Positions 51,574 through 60,212 of a stretch of DNA of 64,000 bases are shown piece by piece. The DNA is taken from the NCBI GenBank assembly GCA_018823745.1, contig JAHJHR010000017.1, positions 636,570 through 700,569 of the forward strand, given 5' to 3'. Made by a program: the position numbers and the translations under genes. Position 1 is the stretch's first letter. The number at the start of each line of letters is the position of its first letter. The notes beneath the pieces are model-generated. The model searched no databases. It worked only from the letters and a program-made list of their open reading frames with translations, and was not told the origin of the DNA. The DNA is from Alphaproteobacteria bacterium. GTDB lineage: Bacteria > Pseudomonadota > Alphaproteobacteria > Oceanibaculales > Oceanibaculaceae.

Positions 51574-52755
51574 ATGTCTGAAGTCGTGCCCAATTTCCGG
51601 CTAGGCCGCTTTGTCGAGACCTCTGTTGCAGGCGAGATGGTGCACGCTTTCGTGCCGCCGCCCTTGCCGCCGCAACCCTCGATTGACGTGCTGGCCCTGC
51701 TGGAACGGCTGAGTCTGGCGGAGCGCGCCCTGGGACGGCTGGATGGAATCACCATGCTGCTCCCGCGCCAGGAGCTGTTCCTCTATATGTATGTGAGGAA
51801 GGAAGCCGTCCTCTCGTCCCAGATCGAGGGCACGCAATCGACCCTTTCGGACCTGCTCCGATTCGAGACCGAAGCGCAGGCGGGCCAGCCAATAGACGAC
51901 ATCCGCGAAGTCTCGAACTACGTCGATGCCATGATGTACGGCCTGGAGCGGCTGGAAGACCTGCCGCTGTCGCTGCGCCTGATCCGTGAGATGCACGCGC
52001 GACTGCTGCAAAGCGGACGCGGCGGCACGAAAAGCCCTGGCGAATTCCGGCGTTCGCAGAACTGGATCGGCGGCACACGTCCCGGCAATGCGCTCTTCGT
52101 GCCGCCGCCGCCGACGGAGATGGATGCCTGTCTCGATGCGCTTGAGCGGTTCATGCACGAGGAAGGCTCGCGACTGCCTGCCTTGATCAAGGCAGGCCTG
52201 CTGCACGTGCAATTCGAGACCATCCACCCGTTCCTCGACGGCAACGGCAGGATCGGCCGCCTGCTGGTCACGCTGTATCTCTGCGTCAACGGCGTGCTGC
52301 GCAAACCGCTGCTCTATCTGAGCCTCTACCTCAAAACCCATCGCGCCGACTATTACCGCCTACTTCAGGAGGTGCGCGAACATGGCGCGTGGGAAGCCTG
52401 GCTCGACTTCTTCCTCACGGGCGTCGCGGATACCGCCAATCAGGCGTTCGATGCCGCCACCCGGATCGTCGAGCTTTTCAAGCAGGACCGCGAGCGCATC
52501 ACGGTGGAGAGCGACCGGGCCGGCTCGGCGCTGCGCATCCACGATCTGTTCCAGCAGAATCCCTATCTGACGGCCAACCAGCTCGTTCATCAGACGAGCC
52601 TATCGGCGCCCACGGTCAATGCGGCGCTCGCCGATCTGGAGCGGTTTGGCATCGTCGAAGAAGTCACGGGACGCAAACGGGGGCGCGTGTTCAGTTACCG
52701 GAGGTATCTCGCCATCCTGAGTGAGGGGACCGCCCCACTCCCCCCTGCGGCATGA
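51574..52755 (+). CDS. Fic-domain protein AMPylase with self-inhibitory motif
   Basis: 393 aa. A Fic_N region (about 10-100) contains SSQIEG (81-86), matching the (S/T)xxxE(G/N) inhibitory helix motif, so the inhibitory helix lies in the same chain. The Fic core has HPFLDGNGRIGR (218-229), with the catalytic histidine and the phosphate-binding loop intact. A C-terminal winged helix (about 325-375, LTANQLVHQTSLSAPTVNAALADLERFGIVEE) follows. It should transfer AMP to protein hydroxyls. It sits beside RADAR in the island; a role in stress or defence is inference. Confidence 0.88.
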   Translation: MSEVVPNFRLGRFVETSVAGEMVHAFVPPPLPPQPSIDVLALLERLSLAERALGRLDGITMLLPRQELFLYMYVRKEAVLSSQIEGTQSTLSDLLRFETEAQAGQPIDDIREVSNYVDAMMYGLERLEDLPLSLRLIREMHARLLQSGRGGTKSPGEFRRSQNWIGGTRPGNALFVPPPPTEMDACLDALERFMHEEGSRLPALIKAGLLHVQFETIHPFLDGNGRIGRLLVTLYLCVNGVLRKPLLYLSLYLKTHRADYYRLLQEVREHGAWEAWLDFFLTGVADTANQAFDAATRIVELFKQDRERITVESDRAGSALRIHDLFQQNPYLTANQLVHQTSLSAPTVNAALADLERFGIVEEVTGRKRGRVFSYRRYLAILSEGTAPLPPAA

Positions 52756-52951
52756 CGGAAGGAAGCCTGTGCGTATTCATTTATCATCTTGAGGGAGGCC
52801 GCCGGAGAATTGATCTCCAGCACCGAAGGTCGAGAAGCGCGATGGCATCTTCGCCCGCTGGACGCTCTTCGTAATAGGCTTTCGCATCCAGCTCCGCCTG
52901 TGGCCGATCAACCGCGTCACCGCGCGCGAGCAATAGGCACGGACCCGGACA

Positions 52952-55720
52952 TCAGAACCGGAACCGTTTTGCATCGAGGCAAATCTTCTCGATCTTTTGG
53001 AACGGATCGAAAGGGTCGTTGGAGTTTCGGCATTCGTCGCGCAGGCAGCGCATCAGTTGGGCATATTCCATGCGCAAAGAGGTGGCGAAGATACCAGGAT
53101 CGTCCGAGCCCACCACCACATCCACCGGCATGCGCAGTGACCCCGCGCCAAGACCCAGCCAGTTTAGCGAATGGTGGTCTTCATAGCGCTTGTGAATACT
53201 AATTCGGACATTGCTGCTGGGCAGGGTTTCGATCGCCATGCGCCGCTGGTTCAGAATCCTCAGCATGCAGCGCTGCAGCATGCGCAGGGTATCAATATCA
53301 AGTATATCCGAGCCGCGTGCGACCGGCATCTGCGCCGCGCCGCGCGCGGCCTCGTCGCGCATCTGCCGCAGCGTAAACATAGTATCGACGGAATGGACGC
53401 CGTGACGGCGCAGAAAATGCCGGTGGGCAGCGCGGGTTTCGCGTTTGGCTTCCGCATGCAGCAGTGCCTCGGCCCGCCGGTGCGGATCGATGTCGTCGCC
53501 ACGGAACCGCCAGGCCAGAGGGTCAAGGTGGCGCAGTTGCCAGGCCTCGGTCAGCAGATCCGGGGTCAGGTAAGGATCATTGTAGATCAGCATCGACAGG
53601 CGGTTGATCTCGGCGTCGATAAGCGCCAGCCGCTCAGGCAAAAGGGCGTTCGACAGCAGCAAGTGGCGGGCGAAAACCAGATCGTCGAGCCGATCCTCGG
53701 TCGGTAGCACTGTACTGTTGCCGATGGCCGCCCACCAGGCTTCGGGCGAGAGACCCGAAGCCGTGCCATGGCCGATCCGACATCCGGCATCGAGATCGAG
53801 GAACGATACCGCCTCGAACATTGCGCGCAGACCGGAGGCTAAATGTGCGAAATCCTCGCCTGCGTGATAGGTGAAGCGTTGAATCCCCGCCCGGCGCAGG
53901 ATGCGGAATACCGGAGCCAGAACCTCCGGCCCAGCGTGCCGCTCGTTGGCGGCGGCATCTGCGCCGCGGATGAAATGGCTTAGATCACTGACTTCACCGA
54001 GGAACGCGACCAGTGTTCGCGCCTGCTTTTCCGCATCCCGTCGCATGTTCAGGTGCCGACAGGGAGGGCGCGGCGACACCGCCGTCACAAAGGTTTTCTG
54101 TTCGCGGTGGTTATTGCGCTTTATGAAATGCACCACGAGGCCCAGCCGTAGCCGCCGGCCGCTGACCGGCGGCATATCCCAGCGCATAGATGCCCGATGG
54201 CCGGGTATCGCGGCGTCTACGCCGGGAACAGTCTCCCCAGTTTCGCGGCGCCGCGCCAACGAGACCAATTCGGAGAGAGATCCATACCGCGCCGCACGTT
54301 TGCGCGGGCGTGCCTCGCCCTGTTCGTCTTCGTCAAGAAACCGTATATAGCCGCGCAGGATGGAACCGAGCAGGCCGACCATTTTCTCGCGTTCGGCTTT
54401 CGGGGCAAAGCGGCCTTCGGCGAAATCGACGCCGCGCTGGTGGCCGCGTTCGATCTGGCGGAAGCGCTCGGCAAAATCCGCTTCGGACGTCTCGCGCAGT
54501 TCATTGAGGGTGATGTATTGAAACTGGTCGAAGCCGATCTGGCCTACTTGCTGCACCAGGAGACGGCAGAATTGCGCCCGCAAGAGCAGATAATGCCATA
54601 AAACCCGCCATGTACTCGCCCGTTTCTCCGGCTTGTCAAACAGTGCGAGGATGCGGCACAGATGCCAGGATTCCTTGACTACGAGCGGCAGATTAGAGGG
54701 CAGGGCATGCAATCCCCGTCGGCGCTCCTGCGTGCAGAAATCGGAAGGCATCGGCATATCGTCGGTCAGTTCCTGCTCCGATGCGCCGCGCGCATGAAAC
54801 AACAGCAGTGCTTTCAGCGTGGCGGCCTCGTTCACACGCGCCAGCAACAGATCGGCTGTCAGTTGCGAATCCTCCTGCCGCAACAGCCGGTCCACGCCGC
54901 TGCCGATGGAGAGGCGCAGGCCGGATTCACGCGTCTTACTCCGGCCCTTGATCAACTCGCCCACCACTATTTGCGGGCGGCGTAGAGCATCGCACCAGAT
55001 TTTCTCCGCCTCGGTGGTCCCCATCAGGTGCATGTGTATCTCGTCGAGGCCATGCTGACGGCACAAATGGTCAAGCGTGGGATCATCATCGACTGGCAGG
55101 GTGGAGTCGCACAGCCATCGCGTCATCCGCCTGATCGCATCTACCCTGTTGCTGTAATCGTCGAGCGCCTCCGGCTGCGGCAATATCCTGCGGTGAATCC
55201 AGGCGCTGGAGATCAGCAATGGCGGGACCACGAGAATCAAGTCCTGCCAGTGGGCGATGAGGCGGCTGCGCACCCGCAAGGACCCATCGGGCGCCTCACG
55301 CAGAAACGTCTCGGCCAGCACCTCGAGCAGATCGGGAAGATGAGATAGGAGCCCTGTCAGCACGCTGTCGGCATCATCGGTCCTGTCAGGTTGGTGCGGT
55401 GGGCGGCGCGCGTGCTTTACACGCACCTGCCGCACTGCAACGCGAAACCGCTCGTTGATCAGGATCAGCCGGTTTTCGAGCGCCTCGTCAGTCAGATGCG
55501 GCATCTGGCGGCGCATCTGTAGAAAAAGGCCTTCGCGATGCGCTTTCGTGATGGCCTTTCGATCTTCGAGACAGCGGCTCAGGTAGGATTTCGGTGAGGA
55601 TCGCCTGGGCCGGTCGGGGCAGGCTTTCTCGAAGGCGCGCAGCAGCGTCAGGTTGTAGAACAGAGCTTTAGCCAAAGTGACAAAGCCCTCGACGGTTTCG
55701 GGATCATCGTCCATCAGCAT
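52952..55720 (-). CDS. rdrB: RADAR adenosine deaminase RdrB
   Basis: 922 aa, far larger than a metabolic adenosine deaminase (about 330 aa). The deaminase residues are in order: Zn-binding H229 and H231 (DEIHMHLMGT), H619 and the catalytic glutamate E622 (YHAGEDF), H651 (CRIGHGTA), SSN at 835-837, and D873-D874 (VVVGSDDPGIF). An insertion of nearly 390 residues between the first and second motifs, together with the long N-terminal helical part, fits RdrB. In described RADAR systems, RdrB forms a large shell and, with RdrA, converts adenosine to inosine (in RNA or in ATP pools) on phage infection. It begins 26 bp after rdrA. Confidence 0.85.
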   Translation of the reverse strand: MLMDDDPETVEGFVTLAKALFYNLTLLRAFEKACPDRPRRSSPKSYLSRCLEDRKAITKAHREGLFLQMRRQMPHLTDEALENRLILINERFRVAVRQVRVKHARRPPHQPDRTDDADSVLTGLLSHLPDLLEVLAETFLREAPDGSLRVRSRLIAHWQDLILVVPPLLISSAWIHRRILPQPEALDDYSNRVDAIRRMTRWLCDSTLPVDDDPTLDHLCRQHGLDEIHMHLMGTTEAEKIWCDALRRPQIVVGELIKGRSKTRESGLRLSIGSGVDRLLRQEDSQLTADLLLARVNEAATLKALLLFHARGASEQELTDDMPMPSDFCTQERRRGLHALPSNLPLVVKESWHLCRILALFDKPEKRASTWRVLWHYLLLRAQFCRLLVQQVGQIGFDQFQYITLNELRETSEADFAERFRQIERGHQRGVDFAEGRFAPKAEREKMVGLLGSILRGYIRFLDEDEQGEARPRKRAARYGSLSELVSLARRRETGETVPGVDAAIPGHRASMRWDMPPVSGRRLRLGLVVHFIKRNNHREQKTFVTAVSPRPPCRHLNMRRDAEKQARTLVAFLGEVSDLSHFIRGADAAANERHAGPEVLAPVFRILRRAGIQRFTYHAGEDFAHLASGLRAMFEAVSFLDLDAGCRIGHGTASGLSPEAWWAAIGNSTVLPTEDRLDDLVFARHLLLSNALLPERLALIDAEINRLSMLIYNDPYLTPDLLTEAWQLRHLDPLAWRFRGDDIDPHRRAEALLHAEAKRETRAAHRHFLRRHGVHSVDTMFTLRQMRDEAARGAAQMPVARGSDILDIDTLRMLQRCMLRILNQRRMAIETLPSSNVRISIHKRYEDHHSLNWLGLGAGSLRMPVDVVVGSDDPGIFATSLRMEYAQLMRCLRDECRNSNDPFDPFQKIEKICLDAKRFRF

Positions 55721-55746
55721 GGTGGCGCCCGCCTGCGATTGCGCGA

Positions 55747-58611
55747 TTACTTGGCATCATCGGCGTAACGCGGCACCACGTTAAGCAGATCGAAGAAGCC
55801 GTTCACCGTCACTTTTCGCTGATCGCCGGTCTTGGCGATCTTGCTGATCTTGACCTCGATCTCGGGCGCCTTCGTCCACCGGTCGAATGCTCCTACGCCC
55901 AGCTTTTCGACGGACGAAGACGATTTGTGCCAGGCTTTCAACACACGGCGGACTTCATCAACAAGCTCGTTTTCAGACGCGTTGTCTTTCTGGGATGCCG
56001 AATTCGCCGGCTGCAGGAATACCCACACCAGCGGACAGGACAGCAGGATTACGGCCAGCGGATGGAGTTCGTTTCCAGTTTTGCGCAGTGCATTTATCAG
56101 CGGCACGTCAGACTGCTTCGGACTTTCCTTACGCCCTTGTCCTCCAGACGTTACTGCTATGATTGCATTCAGGATGTTGGTGATCTGCCGATGCAGGATG
56201 TCCCCACTGCCCCACGACCCTGTGATGGTCTGATCAAGATCCCAAAGATCGTCGTGAATGCGAGTCCCAAGCGCGCCAAGCAATGATGGGGAAAGGGTAA
56301 CGTTCTTTTCCAGATCTTTCGCGAAGTCGTGCCATTTTTTCATGTTTCCAAGAAACTCACTGTAGGAACCTTGCTCTAAGCTGGTTTCCCCTGCAACTGA
56401 CGCTTGGTCGGTTGTGGTCGAGTTGGTTTCCTGCTCTTCGTCATCGGCAAGGCCATCCTGCATTTCAGCATCCGTGCGTTTCTCGACGACCGTGGCGCTA
56501 CCGAATGCGGGAATGATCGTGTCGGCAGACAGGGCATTGAGGCCAGGCAAGTTGTTTCGCAGCAGCAATTCTGCGATGACAGCCAAAAGTGACAAGGCCG
56601 AGATCGAGCGAAAGGTTTCACCGCGCTCGCTGTAGCGCTTAAAGAAGATCAGACTCAGGATGGTGCCGAATTCCCCGCAGCGTTCGCGCTCAAGCACATT
56701 CTCGACCGTGAACCAGCCCGCTCCGAACTGAGCGTCAAGCCCCTTTTTGTCATCCGAACTCATAAGGTTGAGCCAGCGGCGGCTCGATCGATTAGTTTTT
56801 TTGTTATTTTCGAGTTTATTTTCGAGATCACTTATCTTTTTTTTGCCTTCTTGATCCTTGACTGGAAATAAGATGCCATAAACGCGTTCGATCGCGGCCT
56901 CCCGGCTAAGGCTTCCGCTGTCCTTGCCCGCGAGTCCAACCGACCCGAAAGAACTGGCCCGCGATTTGCCGACAGTCTGATCCTGTTGGTAACGGTCGAT
57001 GGCACTTATGCGTGCTGCGGTCTCCGGCAGAAATGGAACTGCCTGACCCCATAGATAGGCGAAGACATCCTTTTTCCGATCAGCGCCCGCCAAAAGCGGC
57101 CGTTTAAGCATGACGGCTGGCAAAACCACCGTAAGGAGCGCTTTAAGGCCGTGACCGGATTTGTTGAGCCCCTGCGCGATTGCCAGGGCGAGGCAGTGCA
57201 GCACGATCGCCTGATTGGAATCTCCCGGGGTGCCGAACCGCACCAGCGTGGCCGGCTCATCCTGATTCGAAAGCCAATCAAAAGCTAATTTCAGCGTCAT
57301 ATCGAAGATTTCTGTATCGAACAGGTCGGTCGGCACACCGGCCATGCGAAGACGCGTTTCGAAGACCTTCAGCACCATCGAACGGCTTGCAGCTAGATCA
57401 TCGATTTCGGGGGAAGCCACTCCGGTCGGTGCGTTCTCATTAATTGCGAGATCGAGCGCCCGAAGATAGCCCAGAACAAGGCGTAAATGCTCGCGCCAGA
57501 TCACCTGGACGAAGGGATGCTCTGTCGTTCCCCACTCACCGAGAATCGCACTGACGCGTCTCGAAATCCAGCGGGGCAGTGCCGACTCAGCATTCGTCGT
57601 ATCGGTCTTCGTCCCAGGGCGGCCAGAGCGTACCTGGATACTGCGTGCGTGTGCCAGCCCGCCGAGCGGCAGCATCCGGATACGATTTTCCGGTGGCAGA
57701 ATCTTCAGCAAATACTGTTCCTCCAGCTCCCGGACCGCCGTCTGCACGGTCTGCCCCCCCACCTTCGTGACCCTGGCATCATATTTGAGAATGTTTTCAC
57801 CGAAGGTCTTGTAGATGTGCTCCCGGATCAGTCGGCCATACAGGTCGAGATCGCCCGAGAGGATAAGGATCAGCCGCGGCGAGGTTAAGTATTTGCGGAT
57901 CGTCTCCAGAATGACATGGCCGTGACGGAAGTTCGTATCCACGTCATCAAAGGCCAGCACGAAGGCCTGCTTGCCCAGAATCTTGAGCGCCTGTTCGAGA
58001 TAACGGTTGAACTTAAGTTCGAAGGAACGGCCCTTCTTCGCCTTGCGCAGCCCCTCGCTCATCACCCAATAAGCATCTTCCCACTGGCTGCCATAGGGCT
58101 CATTCTGACCGATCCCATCGAGCATGCTGAGACCTTCGGCCAGCCCCTCACGAGCCTTGTCGAGTTGATCTCTCGCACCATCGTCATGCCTGTCGCGCCC
58201 ACCGATAGCGTCAATCGCTTCTTCAATCATCTGCACAATGACAATGATCACATTGTCCTTGGCCTCGATCAGGGTCGGATCGACCATCGGCAACACATGA
58301 ATCTTGCCTTCGAAAGCGTCCGCTTTCGTCCCATTCTGATTCTCAGGTGTGTGCAGTCGTTTCATATTTCCTAGAAGGAACGTCGTCTTGCCGCTGCCGC
58401 GTCCGCCTTCGATCAGGATTGCCCTGTGCGGCCGCGAATAGGTGATGTCAGTCGGCTTGACTTTGTCGTAAGTGCTTTCGGCCGCCGCCTTGACTTGATC
58501 ATTGATAAGAGTCCGGAGCCTGCTGCCGCCTAAACGCTGCAATTCGCCTTGTGTAAGATCGATTTCGTCCTGGGTCAGATCGATCAGGACAAGTTTTTCC
58601 GGTTTCGTCAT
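55747..58611 (-). CDS. rdrA: RADAR AAA+ ATPase RdrA
   Basis: 954 aa with GAGG before the ATG. Walker A is IEGGRGSGKTT (67-77) and Walker B is VLAFDDVD (218-225), followed by a sensor-like LILILSGDLDLYGRLI. The N-terminus has a tandem motif, DLTQDEI-DLTQGEL. A charged low-complexity linker lies around 575-605 (KKKISDLENKLENNKKTN), encoded in an AT-rich patch. Size, ATPase type and the giant deaminase gene directly downstream identify it as RdrA. In known systems it assembles as a ring and supports the deaminase during infection. No other function fits as well. Confidence 0.82.
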   Translation of the reverse strand: MTKPEKLVLIDLTQDEIDLTQGELQRLGGSRLRTLINDQVKAAAESTYDKVKPTDITYSRPHRAILIEGGRGSGKTTFLLGNMKRLHTPENQNGTKADAFEGKIHVLPMVDPTLIEAKDNVIIVIVQMIEEAIDAIGGRDRHDDGARDQLDKAREGLAEGLSMLDGIGQNEPYGSQWEDAYWVMSEGLRKAKKGRSFELKFNRYLEQALKILGKQAFVLAFDDVDTNFRHGHVILETIRKYLTSPRLILILSGDLDLYGRLIREHIYKTFGENILKYDARVTKVGGQTVQTAVRELEEQYLLKILPPENRIRMLPLGGLAHARSIQVRSGRPGTKTDTTNAESALPRWISRRVSAILGEWGTTEHPFVQVIWREHLRLVLGYLRALDLAINENAPTGVASPEIDDLAASRSMVLKVFETRLRMAGVPTDLFDTEIFDMTLKLAFDWLSNQDEPATLVRFGTPGDSNQAIVLHCLALAIAQGLNKSGHGLKALLTVVLPAVMLKRPLLAGADRKKDVFAYLWGQAVPFLPETAARISAIDRYQQDQTVGKSRASSFGSVGLAGKDSGSLSREAAIERVYGILFPVKDQEGKKKISDLENKLENNKKTNRSSRRWLNLMSSDDKKGLDAQFGAGWFTVENVLERERCGEFGTILSLIFFKRYSERGETFRSISALSLLAVIAELLLRNNLPGLNALSADTIIPAFGSATVVEKRTDAEMQDGLADDEEQETNSTTTDQASVAGETSLEQGSYSEFLGNMKKWHDFAKDLEKNVTLSPSLLGALGTRIHDDLWDLDQTITGSWGSGDILHRQITNILNAIIAVTSGGQGRKESPKQSDVPLINALRKTGNELHPLAVILLSCPLVWVFLQPANSASQKDNASENELVDEVRRVLKAWHKSSSSVEKLGVGAFDRWTKAPEIEVKISKIAKTGDQRKVTVNGFFDLLNVVPRYADDAK

Positions 58612-58860
58612 TTCAGCCTCTTTCAGGCATGTATGGGGCTGTTCAATTTCAGCACACGCCGTGAATGTTAGCTGCGCAATAAAAACAACGAAAGATAGTT
58701 ATTGTGCTTCGACATAGGCCTCATCGTGCGCTCGAAAAAAGGTTCGCGATCCCGCCCCGGTTCGTTACGCAACTCTCAGCGGCTTCGCGCCCCCGAAACT
58801 TTAAAAAAGCCTGCATGGTCAATGATTGGTGGGATTTGGCTTGTCCGCGCCATGGGGCCT

Positions 58861-58906
58861 CGGGGCAGGCGCTAAGCATACAAGCTTACCGGAATGGCCT
58901 GCCCCG
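58861..58906. repeat. Nested palindrome upstream of rdrA
   Basis: The outer arms CGGGGCAGGC (58861-58870) and GCCTGCCCCG (58897-58906) are perfect. An inner pair TAAGC/GCTTA (58873-58877 and 58884-58888) closes over a 6-base loop. It lies 250 bp upstream of the rdrA start and has no T-tract. Confidence 0.6.
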
Positions 58907-59559
58907 GTGCCAAAATTTACTCCGCTTGTCTGCGCGCGCTCGGCGCTAGAATCCTCCATATCGACACCAGCCAAGGGCCGGCATGGTGGGCCAGCTATCC
59001 CTTTCAGCGGCTATTTCTTCATTCGGCTGGGGGGCTGATTCTGCGAAGGCCGGAGTCTATTGCTGTGTTTGTGAGAGCAGCTGCGTTAAGGGACGAGCCG
59101 GCCTTTGGGCTTTTTGAGCACCTCAGGTGGCCCTATAATATCTACGCAAGCATTGGCTGAGCTGCACCTCATGGCCAACGCTGGGCGGCACGGCTGGTGC
59201 AGCAGACCGGATGCCTCCTCTCTTCAAACCCCGTTTCTGAAAAGCGTCAGACGGCACGGATGCGCAGCCTATATTTCCGCGCCTGCAGGGAATCAAAAAA
59301 GAGATAATGCCATAGGGAAAGCCGGACGCGCGACGGGGCCTCCCACAGAACCCCGCATGGCGCTCCCGCCTCCGAAGAGACGGTGCTACGGCCGGGAGAA
59401 TATCACCGTGTCACGCGCGCCCGTCCCCTGAAGATAAGGCATCCAACCGCGTATCCGCAAGAACGGCCCGATGAGCAAGCCCCACCCTGTGGCCCCTCTA
59501 CAGTACGGCTTGGCAGGGTGCTTAAAAATCCAGACGAAAGGCTACAGATTCCCGACCCA

Positions 59560-59583
59560 GGATCGGCGGGGCTGCCCCCAATC
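59560..59583 (+). repeat. Short direct repeat, copy A
   Basis: GGATCGGCGGGGCTGC followed by CCCCAATC. Copy B at 59878-59902 differs by one inserted A. Both copies lie in the decayed end of the CRISPR region. Confidence 0.55.
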
Positions 59584-59596
59584 CTCATAGCGGACG

Positions 59597-59621
59597 GGTC
59601 TATCTCCGCGCCTCCTGAACC
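59597..59621 (-). repeat. Degenerate CRISPR repeat (outermost)
   Basis: GGTCTATCTCCGCGCCT followed by CCTGAACC: the first half matches the array repeat with one change, the second half is shortened and altered. It shows that the array once reached at least this far. Confidence 0.6.
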
Positions 59622-59790
59622 ACCGTCTCTCGACAGCGGCGGGGCGCGGTTCTATAGTCATCGTGCGGTGGCCGCCTCATTGCGACAAAGGGGGCTTCGG
59701 CGAAGTCGTTGTTCGCGGGCTTCCGGTCATCGCCCCTCCCCTTGCCTGATCACATCTCCACGCGCCCGCACTTTTGCCAGACGCTTCTGG

Positions 59791-59817
59791 GGTTTATCCC
59801 GCACCTGCGGGGGAACC
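59791..59817 (-). repeat. Degenerate CRISPR repeat
   Basis: 27 nt, one base shorter than the array repeat. It begins GGTTTATCCC and ends GCGGGGGAACC, with two substitutions. It borders the phage-like fragment on the left. Confidence 0.8.
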
Positions 59818-60212
59818 TTCCTGCGGGGCCGGTGCTGGAAATATTTCAGGGCAGATGCTATATGAATTGTCTATACTGGATCGGCGGGGCTGCACCCCAA
59901 TCGCCGTGAAGGCGGCACTGGTCCGTGCAGGGGCCTGGAAGCCTCCCCCCAAGACACGCAGCACCGTCTGTAGCGACGCTACCGAGCGCACATCGCCACG
60001 GAAGAAGGTGAGCGCCTGGTAGAAGCCGCCCTCGGCATTGGCGGCCAGAGCGATCTGCTCTCCCCGGCGGCCGGTATCGATTAGCTTCACATAGCGTCTG
60101 TGCAGGCCGACGCGGCCCGACTCCCTCGACCCGGCGAAGCCCACCCATATTTCCTGCAGGGTGGTCAGCAGTTCGGGTATCAACGGCCAGTATGCCTCGC
60201 GACCATTCCAGC
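59794..60212 (-). pseudogene. Phage-like protein fragment inside the CRISPR trailer (possible PBECR2-type nuclease-fold domain)
   Basis: Directly next to the first intact repeat the minus strand reads WNGREAYWPLIPELLTTLQ, EIWVGFAGSRESGRVGLHRR, YVKLIDTGRRGEQIALAANA and EGGFYQALTFFRGDVRSVAS, a protein-like frame without a start. The pattern (hydrophobic PELL, (D/E)xW, a Gly-Arg-Val strand, RRYV) recalls the PBECR2 domain found in phage head-morphogenesis proteins; this is recall, not a search result. It is cut at its 5' side by the array repeat at 60213. At nearly 400 bp it is far too long for a spacer. Confidence 0.5.
59878..59902 (+). repeat. Short direct repeat, copy B
   Basis: 25 nt matching 59560-59583 with one extra A. 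It lies at the 3' end of the phage-like reading frame. Confidence 0.55.

Larger units (their letters stand above)
58612..59596. other. Gene-free region between rdrA and the CRISPR remnant
   Basis: About 985 bp. Short open frames exist on the plus strand but none shows a recognisable family or good start. The first part should hold the rdrA promoter. A nested palindrome is at 58861-58906. I find no cas gene and no RADAR accessory membrane gene here. Confidence 0.45.

Noticed and set aside
52777..52974. 65-codon minus-strand frame between fic and rdrB
   Set aside because: It overlaps the rdrB 3' end in another frame and has no protein-like pattern; not a convincing third RADAR gene.
52952..55720. 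A metabolic adenosine deaminase (purine salvage)
   Set aside because: The protein is about three times the usual size, has very large insertions and N-terminal part, and is coupled to a large AAA+ ATPase gene; RADAR RdrB fits better.
58704..59865. Overlapping plus-strand frames of 66-160 codons upstream of the array
   Set aside because: No ribosome-binding sites, no family resemblance, overlapping in several frames; I could not support any as a gene.
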